This document shows, one piece after another, positions 12,254-19,400 of a DNA stretch of 26,410 bases. The position numbers and the translations under genes were made by a program. Source of the DNA: JALYNX01 sp040905925 (GTDB lineage Bacteria; Actinomycetota; Acidimicrobiia; Spongiisociales; ZC4RG35); contig JBBDQO010000088.1 of NCBI GenBank assembly GCA_040905925.1, forward strand, positions 1 to 26,410, in the 5' to 3' direction. The notes under the pieces were generated by a model, which was given only the letters and a program-made list of their open reading frames with translations, was not told where the DNA came from and searched no databases. Numbering within the stretch: position 1 is the stretch's first letter; every line of letters begins with the position of its first letter.

Positions 12254-14080
12254 ATGTGCGGAATCGTCGGTTACGTCGGGCCACGATCGGTGCTCGATGT
12301 CTTGATGCCGGGTCTGGCCCGGCTCGAGTACCGGGGCTATGACTCGGCCGGAGTGGCACTCAATTACGGGGACTCGATAACTGTCCTGAAACAGGCGGGT
12401 CGCATCGCGGATCTTCAGCATCTGGTGGATAGGGAGCAACCCGCCGAGGCCCACACCGGCATTGGCCACACCAGGTGGGCCACCCACGGCGCTCCCAACA
12501 CGGGCAATGCCCATCCCCATCTCGATTGCCGCCGCGAGGTCGTCGTGGCCCACAACGGAATCATCGAGAACTGGATGGACCTCAAGGACAAGTTGGTCCA
12601 GGCAGGCCACGTCTTCGAGAGTGACACCGACACCGAGGTGATCGCACACATGATCGAGGACATGTCCGAGCTCTCCCTGGCTGATGCGGTCCGTCATGTC
12701 ATGAACCAGGCCGACGGAGCGCTGGCCCTGGTTGTCATGCGGCGTTCCGAGCCGGACCTCCTGGTCGGCGCCAGACGGGGGTCACCTCTGGTGGTGGGAC
12801 GAGGGATCGGGGAGAACTTCGTTGCCTCCGACATCCCTGCCTTCCTGGAGCACACCAGGGAGATGGTGGTGATAGAAGAGGACCGAATCGTTGAAGTCCG
12901 CCCTGGTTCGATAGTGCTCTCAGATCTGGGGGGCAATCTGCTCGAATTGGACCAGCGAACCATCGAATGGGACCTCGAGGCCGCCGAGAAAGGCGGTTAT
13001 GCGACCTTCATGCTGAAGGAGATCTTCGAGCAGCCCCACGCCATCGCGGACACGCTGGTCGGCCGGGTCGTGACGCCGGGGAGGGTCGTGCTCGACGAGT
13101 TGCGAATCGAGAATCGCCGGCTTCGTGAGATCGACAAGGTGTTCGTCATCGCCTGCGGTACGTCATTTCACGCGGCGATGATGGCCAAGTACGCCATCGA
13201 GCGTTGGACCCGGCTTCCTGTCGAGATCGACATCGCCTCTGAATTCCGGTATCGGGACCCGGTGCTCGACCACAACTCCCTCGTGATCGGGATCAGCCAG
13301 TCGGGTGAGACCATCGACACCTTGGCTGCGGTTCGATACGCCCGGGCCCAGGGCTCGACCGTGATCGGGGTGTCGAATGTCGTTGAATCGGCTCTGGCCA
13401 GGGAGGCCGACGCGGTCCTCTACACGAGGGCCGGCCCAGAGATAGGGGTTGCTGCCACCAAGACATTCACCACCCAACTCGTCGCCATGCAACTGCTTGG
13501 GCTCTATTTGGCCCAGGTTCGGGGAACCCTTGATCCGGGTGCGATCGAATTGCTGGTCAAGGAGATGATGCGTCTTCCGGAGCAGGTCGAGAAGGTGCTG
13601 TCACGTGACGACGACATCGCTCAGCTGACCGAGCTTTGGGCAGAAACCGAGGATTTCTTCTTCCTCGGGCGCTCCGGTGATTTCCCGGTCGCGATGGAGG
13701 GTGCGCTCAAGCTCAAGGAGATCGCATACGTCCGGGCCGAGGGCTATGCGGCCGGCGAGATGAAGCACGGGCCCATCGCTCTCATCGAGCCCGGTGTGGT
13801 GGTGGTCGGTGTGGCCACCGACAGTCATGTCCAGGCCAAGACCCTGTCCAACATGGAAGAGATGAAGGCCCGGGGGGCGACCATTGTCCTCGTTGCCGAG
13901 GAGGGCGACGAGGTGGGCCATGTCGCCGACCACGTGATCCGGGTTCCGGCCGGACCCGATCTCCTTTGCACGGTGACTGCGGTGGTTCCGCTGCAACTGC
14001 TCGCCTACCACCTGGCAACGGCACGGGGGCTGGATGTGGACAAGCCACGCAACCTGGCCAAGACGGTGACGGTGGAATAG
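12254..14080 (+). CDS. glmS: glutamine--fructose-6-phosphate aminotransferase (isomerizing)
   Basis: GlmS makes glucosamine-6-phosphate from fructose-6-phosphate and glutamine, the committing step for UDP-GlcNAc, peptidoglycan and surface glycans. The 608-residue product starts MCGIVGYVG with the glutaminase nucleophile Cys2. GIGHTRWATHG and VVAHNGIIEN belong to the N-terminal glutaminase domain (to about 240). EIFEQPHAIADTL leads into two SIS sugar-isomerase domains (FVIACGTSFHAA and SQSGETIDT; FFLGRSGDFPVAMEGALKLKEIAY). The end DKPRNLAKTVTVE is the family C-terminus. AAGGGA at 12242-12247 is the ribosome site. Control by the upstream ribozyme is expected. Confidence 0.97.
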   Translation: MCGIVGYVGPRSVLDVLMPGLARLEYRGYDSAGVALNYGDSITVLKQAGRIADLQHLVDREQPAEAHTGIGHTRWATHGAPNTGNAHPHLDCRREVVVAHNGIIENWMDLKDKLVQAGHVFESDTDTEVIAHMIEDMSELSLADAVRHVMNQADGALALVVMRRSEPDLLVGARRGSPLVVGRGIGENFVASDIPAFLEHTREMVVIEEDRIVEVRPGSIVLSDLGGNLLELDQRTIEWDLEAAEKGGYATFMLKEIFEQPHAIADTLVGRVVTPGRVVLDELRIENRRLREIDKVFVIACGTSFHAAMMAKYAIERWTRLPVEIDIASEFRYRDPVLDHNSLVIGISQSGETIDTLAAVRYARAQGSTVIGVSNVVESALAREADAVLYTRAGPEIGVAATKTFTTQLVAMQLLGLYLAQVRGTLDPGAIELLVKEMMRLPEQVEKVLSRDDDIAQLTELWAETEDFFFLGRSGDFPVAMEGALKLKEIAYVRAEGYAAGEMKHGPIALIEPGVVVVGVATDSHVQAKTLSNMEEMKARGATIVLVAEEGDEVGHVADHVIRVPAGPDLLCTVTAVVPLQLLAYHLATARGLDVDKPRNLAKTVTVE

Positions 14081-14106
14081 TCTCCCCCCCCAACGATTCT
14101 GGCGCG

Positions 14107-14134
14107 GAGATATCGACCTATAGGTCGATATCTC
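14107..14134. repeat. perfect 28-bp palindrome at contig end
   Basis: GAGATATCGACCTA is followed directly by its exact reverse complement, with no spacer, and then the N run begins. It is AT-richer than its surroundings. A zero-loop palindrome ending exactly at a gap could be genuine or an assembly fold-back. Confidence 0.9.
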
Positions 14135-14144
14135 NNNNNNNNNN
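14135..14144. other. 10-N gap
   Basis: Ten unknown bases between the palindrome and a run of nine C. A run of eight C also lies at 14084-14091. Homopolymers plus a strong hairpin would explain the failed assembly. No gene is interrupted. Confidence 0.95.
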
Positions 14145-14200
14145 CCCCCCCCCGCCAGAACGAATGGATGGAATGCAAACGGCCGGCAGTCGGCCAGCAA

Positions 14201-14764
14201 TCAGGTCTGGAGACCGGCCTCGACGTCGAACTCGAGCTTGAACTTCTCTGAGACCAGGACTCCGCCGCCTTGGAGAGGCACATTCCAGGTCAGACCCCAG
14301 TCCTTGCGCTCGATCTCTCCAACCGCGGTGAAGGCGGCTTTGGTGTTGCCGTAGGGGTCGGTCGCAGCGCCTTCGAAGGTCATGTCGAAAGTCACTGGTC
14401 GGCTGATGCCACGGATGGTTAGGTCCCCGGTGAGCTTCCATCGGCCGCCATTGGGCTCCAGAGCGGTCGAGACGAAGGTGACCAGGGGGTATTGCTCCGC
14501 ATCCAAGAAATCGGGGGAGCGGAGGTGGGCATCTCGATCCGGGGTCCCGGTTGTGATGGTCGCCGCCTTGGCCTGGACCTCGACGGTGGACTGGGTTGGG
14601 TCCTCGGCCACGACGATGGTCCCGGCGAACTCGGTGAACGTCCCCCGCACCTTGGCCACCATCAGGTGACGGGCGGTGATGCGGAGATCACTGTGAGATT
14701 GGTCGACCTGCCAGGTCCCCGAGGCGGGGACATTTGTGGTCTCGACCGTGTTGGCGAGTGTCAT
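14201..14764 (-). CDS. YceI family protein (lipocalin-like, isoprenoid-binding fold)
   Basis: The 187-residue product shows the YceI pattern: GTWQVDQSHSDLRITARHLMVAKVRGTFTEFAGTI, then EDPTQSTVEVQAKAATITTGTPDRDAHLRSPDFLDAEQYPLVTF. LTGDLTIRGISRPVTFDM and the C-terminal KDWGLTWNVPLQGGGVLVSEKFKLEFDVEAGL follow. The family forms a beta-barrel that binds long isoprenoid or polyprenyl lipids. No signal peptide is visible, so this copy is probably cytoplasmic. The ATG at 14764 has a strong AGGAGG site upstream; the frame continues further but loses family match. It is divergent from a MarR gene and its promoter is overlapped by two operator-like sites. Confidence 0.92.
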   Translation of the reverse strand: MTLANTVETTNVPASGTWQVDQSHSDLRITARHLMVAKVRGTFTEFAGTIVVAEDPTQSTVEVQAKAATITTGTPDRDAHLRSPDFLDAEQYPLVTFVSTALEPNGGRWKLTGDLTIRGISRPVTFDMTFEGAATDPYGNTKAAFTAVGEIERKDWGLTWNVPLQGGGVLVSEKFKLEFDVEAGLQT

Positions 14765-14790
14765 GTCGTACTTCCTCCTGGAAGAGATTG

Positions 14791-14804
14791 TTGAACTGTC
14801 AACT
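14791..14804. promoter_or_regulatory. operator-like site 1 (probable MarR target)
   Basis: TTGAACTGTCAACT contains GTTGA-ACTG-TCAAC, a perfect 5-bp dyad with a four-base centre when the preceding G is included. It is identical to site 2 at 14825-14838, 34 bp away. On the minus strand it lies where yceI transcription should start, just past the -10. Confidence 0.65.
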
Positions 14805-14806
14805 GC

Positions 14807-14836
14807 ACCATAACAGGAGAGTGCTTGAACTGTCAA
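14807..14836 (-). promoter_or_regulatory. yceI promoter
   Basis: On the minus strand TTGACA (14831-14836) and TATGGT (14807-14812) are separated by 18 bp, a good housekeeping sigma pattern. The -35 is part of operator site 2, and site 1 covers the expected transcription start. A bound repressor would therefore block both ends of the promoter. Confidence 0.65.
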
Positions 14837-14838
14837 CT
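14825..14838. promoter_or_regulatory. operator-like site 2 (probable MarR target)
   Basis: The second exact copy of TTGAACTGTCAACT. It contains the yceI -35 hexamer on the minus strand and lies 26-39 bp upstream of the marR -10 on the plus strand, so one protein could control both directions. Confidence 0.65.
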
Positions 14839-14863
14839 ATTCGATCTTCAACCACCATCTGGT

Positions 14864-14869
14864 TACAAT
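14864..14869 (+). promoter_or_regulatory. marR -10 box (leaderless)
   Basis: TACAAT ends six bases before the marR ATG at 14876. No ribosome site lies between them, so transcription probably starts at the ATG. Confidence 0.5.
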
Positions 14870-14875
14870 GCTGAC

Positions 14876-15382
14876 ATGGCCACGGCACCACCTCAGGCTC
14901 TTGTCAGGCAGCAAAAGGAGACCTGGCAGGCCTACTTCGATGCCACCAGGCTTCTCCTCGACGAGCTAGATCGACGAGTCAATCAGGACGCCGGGATCTC
15001 GCTTGCCGACTTCGGGGTGCTCGCCCGATTGGCTGACGCCGACGAGTGGGGAGTGCGGATGAGCGAGTTGGCTGACTCGACGGTCTCCTCGCGAAGCCGG
15101 ATGTCGCACGCGGTGGACCGTTTGGAGACTCTCGGGTTGGTCGAGCGGAGGGCTTGCCCCACGGACCGGCGCGGTAGTTACGCGTCGTTGACTGAAGCCG
15201 GGCGGGACAAGCTCGCCGAGGCGCAGCCCGGGCATGCCGACACTGTGCTTCGCTATCTGTTCAACCAGCTGAGCTCGGAGGAGGTCGACGGTCTCCTGGG
15301 TTCGATGACCACGATCAAGACCTCGCTGCAGCAGCTGCCCGGTGCCTCGGCACAAGCAGGTGAGCTCGACTCAGCCCGGTAA
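14876..15382 (+). CDS. MarR family transcriptional regulator
   Basis: The 168-residue product is a winged-helix MarR-type regulator. After N-terminal dimerisation helices (WQAYFDATRLLLDELDRRVNQ) comes the DNA-binding domain: ISLADFGVLARLADA, MSELADSTVSSRSRMSHAVDRLETLGLVERRACPTDRRGSYASLTEAGRDKL, with the typical DxRG wing. C-terminal dimer helices follow. The ATG at 14876 is chosen because the domain begins soon after and a -10 box lies just upstream; an in-frame TTG at 14825 would lie inside the operator. The paired sites in the divergent promoter make it the likely repressor of yceI and of itself. The ligand is unknown. Confidence 0.92.
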   Translation: MATAPPQALVRQQKETWQAYFDATRLLLDELDRRVNQDAGISLADFGVLARLADADEWGVRMSELADSTVSSRSRMSHAVDRLETLGLVERRACPTDRRGSYASLTEAGRDKLAEAQPGHADTVLRYLFNQLSSEEVDGLLGSMTTIKTSLQQLPGASAQAGELDSAR

Positions 15383-15385
15383 CCT
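15380..15385 (+). promoter_or_regulatory. possible -10 box for acpS (leaderless)
   Basis: TAACCT overlaps the marR stop codon and ends six bases before the acpS GTG at 15392. No ribosome site is visible and the -35 is weak. Readthrough from marR is the alternative. Confidence 0.3.
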
Positions 15386-15391
15386 GACCCG

Positions 15392-15769
15392 GTGCGCATC
15401 CTCGGCTTGGGAGTGGATCTCGCCGACATCGATCGGGTCGAGGGAGTTCTGGCCCGGTACCCGAGATTCGCCGAGCGGTGCTTCACCGACCACGAGCGCG
15501 AGTACGCCTCCCGCTTCCCCAATCCAGCGCGCCGTTTCGCCGCGCGCTTCGCCGGTAAGGAAGCAGTGATGAAGTCTCTCGGCACCGGGTGGCGTCGGGT
15601 TCGTTGGCAGGACATCGAAATCACCGGAGGCGGAAAGCCCACGGTCCGGATGACCGGGACCGCGGCGAAACGGGCCAGCCTCTTGGGGGTTACGGAGGTC
15701 CTGGTCACCATCACCCACACCAACACCTCGGCGTTGGTGATGGCGGTCGCCGTGTCCGAGCAAGACTGA
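15392..15769 (+). CDS. acpS: holo-[acyl-carrier-protein] synthase
   Basis: AcpS transfers 4'-phosphopantetheine from coenzyme A to acyl carrier protein. The 125-residue product has the two magnesium-binding signatures: GVDLADIDRV with Asp9, and RRFAARFAGKEAVMKSLGTG with Glu57. ITHTNTSALVMAVAV forms the C-terminal strand, where SHT is more usual than THT. The start is GTG at 15392, nine bases after marR. It is the last housekeeping gene before the polysaccharide locus; the first glycosyltransferase starts two bases after its stop. Confidence 0.95.
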   Translation: MRILGLGVDLADIDRVEGVLARYPRFAERCFTDHEREYASRFPNPARRFAARFAGKEAVMKSLGTGWRRVRWQDIEITGGGKPTVRMTGTAAKRASLLGVTEVLVTITHTNTSALVMAVAVSEQD

Positions 15770-15771
15770 GC

Positions 15772-16866
15772 ATGCAACCCCTCCCGCAAAGCGAAGCGGG
15801 TGCGCCCCGCGTCCTCATCGTCACGGCCACCGATCGCCGCAGGGGGGCCGAGGTCTTCACCGAGCGACTGGGAGGAGGTCTCGCCGGACGGGGTTGGATG
15901 GTGAACACGGTGAGTCTCACCACATCAGGGGATGCGCGTCGGGTCGAGGTCGATTGCCTGACCGACGTGGACTCGGCCCGGCCGGGGCGGTTCAATCCCC
16001 GGATCGCGCGCGCTCTGACCGTGCGCATCAGGGCTTTCCAGCCGGACATCGTTGTCGCCAACGGAGGATCGACGTTGCGTTACGGAGCCCTGGCCACTCT
16101 GCGCACCAAGGTGCCTCTGGTCTACATCGGCATAGGCGAGCCCGATTACTGGATACGTTCTCCCCTGTCCCGGATGGCCAATCGATGGATGCTGCGACGG
16201 GCGAGCAGAATCCTGGCGGTTTGTGAGGCCACAAGTCGGCAATTGCTCGAACTCGACCCTTCGCTGGCAGGGAGGATCTATGTCACCTACACCGGCGTTC
16301 CCGACCACATGTTCGCGGTACGACCCAACCGAGAGAAAGGCCCGCTCCGGGTGGTGATGGTCGGCAGCCTCTCCGACGAGAAAGACCCTCTGCTTGCCGT
16401 GCGGAGCGTGGCCCGGGCCCCTGGTGTGATGCTGCGGTTGGTAGGAGGAGGGCCGTTGATGGATCGTCTTCGCACCGAGGCGGACGTCCTTGGGATCAAG
16501 GATAGGGTTGGTGTGATCGGCGCGGTTGAGGATGTCATCCCACACCTGGCGTGGGCCGACGTTCTGCTCCTCACTTCGCGCACGGAAGGGCTGCCCGCCG
16601 CCGTGCTCGAGGCCGGGGCGGCCTCGGTGCCTTCTGTCGCTCTCGATGTGGGTGGAGTCAGAGAGGCGGTCAGCGATGGGGTGACCGGGATGGTGGTCGA
16701 TCCCAAGGACAATGACGGCCTGGTCAACGCTTTGACCTTGCTAGCAGCTGATCCGGACCTGGTTCGTCGCCTGGGTCGGGCGGCGCGCCTTCACATCAAG
16801 GAGCGGTTTGGCATGGATCACATCGTCTCTGGCTATGCCGCCCGTCTTGCCGAGGTGCTCGATTGA
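15772..16866 (+). CDS. GT4-type glycosyltransferase
   Basis: The 364-residue product is a GT-B-fold glycosyltransferase. The acceptor domain starts at VLIVTATDRRRGAEVFTERLGGGLAGRG (about 14-41), and the donor domain has VVMVGSLSDEKDPLLAVRSV and the EX7E motif TEGLPAAVLEAGA with Glu272 and Glu280. It has no signal peptide or membrane helix and probably works at the inner membrane face on a lipid-linked acceptor. The sugar cannot be told from sequence. The ATG at 15772 is two bases past the acpS stop; the same frame is open further upstream inside acpS but is not protein-like there. It overlaps the next gene by four bases. Confidence 0.92.
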   Translation: MQPLPQSEAGAPRVLIVTATDRRRGAEVFTERLGGGLAGRGWMVNTVSLTTSGDARRVEVDCLTDVDSARPGRFNPRIARALTVRIRAFQPDIVVANGGSTLRYGALATLRTKVPLVYIGIGEPDYWIRSPLSRMANRWMLRRASRILAVCEATSRQLLELDPSLAGRIYVTYTGVPDHMFAVRPNREKGPLRVVMVGSLSDEKDPLLAVRSVARAPGVMLRLVGGGPLMDRLRTEADVLGIKDRVGVIGAVEDVIPHLAWADVLLLTSRTEGLPAAVLEAGAASVPSVALDVGGVREAVSDGVTGMVVDPKDNDGLVNALTLLAADPDLVRRLGRAARLHIKERFGMDHIVSGYAARLAEVLD

Positions 16867-18023
16867 AGATCGCGCATCTGACCACGATTGACATGAGTCT
16901 TCGCTACTTGCTTCTGCCTCAACTCGAGGCAGCCAGGGAGATGGGCGAGTCCCTCGGGATCAGTGCTGCCGGTGAGTTCGTCCCCGACCTGGAGGCGAGG
17001 GGAATCCGTCATATCGCCCTTGCCTCCTCGACCCGAGGCATGAATCTCATGGCCGATGTGGGAGCCATCGGACAGCTTTGGAGCGTCCTGCGGCGGGAGC
17101 GGCCCGACATCCTGCACACCCACAATCCCAAGCCCGGTGTCTACGGCCGGATCGTGGGCCGGCTCGCCGGCGTCCCGATTGTGGTGAACACCGTTCACGG
17201 CCTGTACGCCACACCTGAGTCTTCCTTCCTGAAGCGGGTAATCGTGTACACCTTGGAGTGGGTGGCCTCCAGGTTCTCCGACTCCGAGCTCATTCAGAAC
17301 CCTGAAGACTTCGAGCTCTTGTGGCAGCGACAGATCATGCCCCGTTCCAAACTGCAGCTCCTGGGCAACGGTGTCGATCTGGAGCGCTTCCGACCCAGCC
17401 CCGAGCTGAAGGCTCAGGTTCGAGGAGAGCTGGGGCTCACCGACGGGCAGATCGCCGTTGGGCTGGTCGCCCGGCTCGTGGAGGAGAAGGGGGTCCCTGA
17501 GTTGATCGCCGCGGCCGAGCGACTTGACGACCGTTACGTGGTCTTCATCGTCGGTCCCAAGGATCATGAGAAGTCGGACGCGGTGTCGGAAGAGATGCTT
17601 TCCCGGGCCGAGGCAAATGGGGTCCGCTTCCTGGGAATGCGCAAGGACGTGGATCGGATCTACCAGGGTCTGGACATCTTCGTGCTCCCCAGTCATCGAG
17701 AGGGTTTTCCCAGGGCAGCGATGGAGGCCGCAGCCTCAGGACTTCCCGTGATCGCGACTGACATCAGAGGTTGCCGTCAGGTGGTGGACGATGGTATGAA
17801 CGGGTTCTTGTTCCCGGTCAGAGACGTCGATGCCCTGACCGAGGCGATAGCTCAGGTCGGAGATGATGCCGAGTTGAGGTCCGTGATGTCCCGAGCGTCC
17901 GTGGAGCGGGCGCGCGCCCAGTTCGACGAGCGGGAGATCGTCAATCGGGTCATGGGTGCTTACGCCAAGGTGGCAGCGCGCAAGGGCGTTTACCCGGCCC
18001 TGGTAGAGAGGTGGGGCGGATAG
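16863..18023 (+). CDS. GT4-type glycosyltransferase (PglA-like)
   Basis: The 386-residue product starts MKIAHLTTIDMSLRYLLLPQLEAAREMG and carries ILHTHNPKPGVYGRIVGRLAGVPIVVNTVHGLY. The donor domain includes GLVARLVEEKGVPELIAAAERL and HREGFPRAAMEAAASGLPVIATDIRGCRQVV, with the EX7E pair Glu280 and Glu288. The pattern is close to PglA-type enzymes, which add a second sugar to undecaprenyl-linked diNAcBac or a similar sugar, but the donor is not certain. The TTG start overlaps the previous stop (TTGA), so the pair is translationally coupled. It ends 10 bp from the convergent formyltransferase gene. Confidence 0.92.
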   Translation: MKIAHLTTIDMSLRYLLLPQLEAAREMGESLGISAAGEFVPDLEARGIRHIALASSTRGMNLMADVGAIGQLWSVLRRERPDILHTHNPKPGVYGRIVGRLAGVPIVVNTVHGLYATPESSFLKRVIVYTLEWVASRFSDSELIQNPEDFELLWQRQIMPRSKLQLLGNGVDLERFRPSPELKAQVRGELGLTDGQIAVGLVARLVEEKGVPELIAAAERLDDRYVVFIVGPKDHEKSDAVSEEMLSRAEANGVRFLGMRKDVDRIYQGLDIFVLPSHREGFPRAAMEAAASGLPVIATDIRGCRQVVDDGMNGFLFPVRDVDALTEAIAQVGDDAELRSVMSRASVERARAQFDEREIVNRVMGAYAKVAARKGVYPALVERWGG

Positions 18024-18033
18024 CAAACCAGGC

Positions 18034-18810
18034 TCAGGCTTCGCCGTTCTCGGGCGTGATGGTCACCTGCACCCGGTACCGACGCCCATCCACTTCGAAG
18101 TAGGCCGCTTCCGCCACATCGTTGGTGGTCAAGGCGCGCAGGGTTCGGAGGGTTTCTCTCACCGGAACAGACGCTTCGAGGTCCAGTCGCCGGATCGAAT
18201 CGGAGGCGAGATCGGCTCTCTTGTGGTTGGACCCCTCATCCGGAGACTGGGTTTGACGGGGTGGGCTCCCCGAGGCCAGCAGAGGCCATGCTGTCCGGAA
18301 AAACTCGACCTCGAGCTCGAGGAGGCGGCCATAGAGGGTGTGTGCTGTGTCCTCTGGCCGGATCTCGATCTCGGCACGGGCAACTATGTCCCCTGTGTCA
18401 AGCCCGCTGTCCATGAAATGCAGAGTGGCGCCGATCGGGGTCTCGTCGAGAATCGCCCAACTCGGGGTGTGCCATCCGCGGTTGTGGGGAAGCAGAGCAG
18501 GGTGGAGGTTGAGCACCCCGATACGAGGAATCTCGAGGACGGTATCGGGCACGATGTAGGGGAAATGCACCCCGAGGATGTAGTCGAGGTTCAAAGATGT
18601 GAGCAGTTCGATGCCGGCCGGTTCGCGGAATTGCCTGCCGACCAGCACCCGATCGGAGGGGAGCCGCGACATCTCCCGTAGGATCTCGCCATGGGTCGCC
18701 CGCTCCGGCCCCGAAATCATGAGCGCTTCTGGCTTCACGCCCGCATCGAGGAGAATGGAAAGGCAATCCACGGCAGGTTGTCGGTCCCCGGCAAAGGCGA
18801 GTCTGGTCAT
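18034..18810 (-). CDS. sugar N-formyltransferase (methionyl-tRNA formyltransferase-like)
   Basis: The 258-residue product has a formyltransferase N-domain with NLHPALLPHNRG and MDSGLDTGDIV. The catalytic triad Asn101, His103 and Asp138 is in the usual spacing. After about residue 190, a C-terminal module (NHKRADLASDSIRRLDLE, RALTTNDVAEAAYFEVDGRRYRVQV) resembles that of formyltransferases in surface-glycan clusters, not the tRNA-binding domain of housekeeping Fmt. It probably uses 10-formyl-tetrahydrofolate to formylate an amino group on a nucleotide or lipid-linked sugar. The ATG at 18810 overlaps the upstream transferase stop (ATGA). Confidence 0.88.
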   Translation of the reverse strand: MTRLAFAGDRQPAVDCLSILLDAGVKPEALMISGPERATHGEILREMSRLPSDRVLVGRQFREPAGIELLTSLNLDYILGVHFPYIVPDTVLEIPRIGVLNLHPALLPHNRGWHTPSWAILDETPIGATLHFMDSGLDTGDIVARAEIEIRPEDTAHTLYGRLLELEVEFFRTAWPLLASGSPPRQTQSPDEGSNHKRADLASDSIRRLDLEASVPVRETLRTLRALTTNDVAEAAYFEVDGRRYRVQVTITPENGEA

Positions 18811-19400
18811 GATCCCGAACCGGTGAAATACTCGACGGTTGCCTGCCCCTCTTGAGTGACGCCATTCCGTCGCAAAGCGCTGGGAAGTGTCATCGCCAGG
18901 ATCTTGAGGTCCAGCCGGAGCGAGCGGTTCTCGACATACCAAACGTCCATCTCGAGACGCTCAGGCCACGGAGTCGCATTGCGACCGTTGACCTGGGCCC
19001 ACCCGGTGACACCGGGCCTGACCTCGTGTCGTCGCGCCTGGCGTTCCGAGTACAAGGGCAAATAGTGCATGAGAAGCGGTCTTGGGCCAACCAGGCTCAT
19101 GTCCCCTTTGAGGACATTCCACAGCTCGGGAAGCTCGTCGAGGCTGGTGCTCCTCAGCCTGGCTCCGAAGGGGTCGAGACGATCCTGGTCGCTGGATCCA
19201 TCGCTGGGGTCGATCGAGCCGAGGCGCATGGTACGGAACTTGATCAGGGTGAATGGCTCGCCGCGGAGACCGGGGCGCTGCTGTTTGAAGAAGATCGGCC
19301 GTCCCAGTCTGAGCCAGACCAATCCGACGATGACGAGCAAGAGTGGCGAGAGGATCACCAGCGCCAACGCGGAGACCGTGAAGTCCAGCGCCCGTTTCAC
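18807..19400 (-). CDS. undecaprenyl-phosphate phosphoglycosyl transferase (PglC/WcaJ type, short form)
   Basis: This enzyme starts lipid-linked glycan assembly by moving a phospho-sugar from a UDP-sugar to undecaprenyl phosphate. The 197-residue product has one hydrophobic re-entrant N-terminal segment (MKRALDFTVSALALVILSPLLLVIVGLVWL), as in monotopic PglC. KFRTMR at 54-59, the catalytic Asp88-Glu89 in LDELPEL, GDMSLVGPRP and RPGVTGWAQVNGRN follow. It lacks the multi-helix N-terminal part of WcaJ/WbaP. The GTG start overlaps the previous stop (GTGA). With CapD and the formyltransferase nearby, the first sugar is probably a modified 4-amino or 4-formamido sugar. Confidence 0.94.
   Translation of the reverse strand: MKRALDFTVSALALVILSPLLLVIVGLVWLRLGRPIFFKQQRPGLRGEPFTLIKFRTMRLGSIDPSDGSSDQDRLDPFGARLRSTSLDELPELWNVLKGDMSLVGPRPLLMHYLPLYSERQARRHEVRPGVTGWAQVNGRNATPWPERLEMDVWYVENRSLRLDLKILAMTLPSALRRNGVTQEGQATVEYFTGSGS

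Larger units (their letters stand above)
14097..14160. terminator. large interrupted hairpin between convergent glmS and yceI
   Basis: Outer arms TTCTGGCG (14097-14104) and CGCCAGAA (14153-14160) enclose a perfect 28-bp palindrome (14107-14134), a 10-N gap and a C9 run. Convergent genes on both sides make a bidirectional terminator plausible. A contig-end fold-back artefact is the alternative. Confidence 0.4.

Noticed and set aside
14825..14875. A 17-residue N-terminal extension of MarR from TTG 14825
   Set aside because: This codon lies inside the operator and upstream of the -10 box; ATG 14876 fits the family and the promoter.
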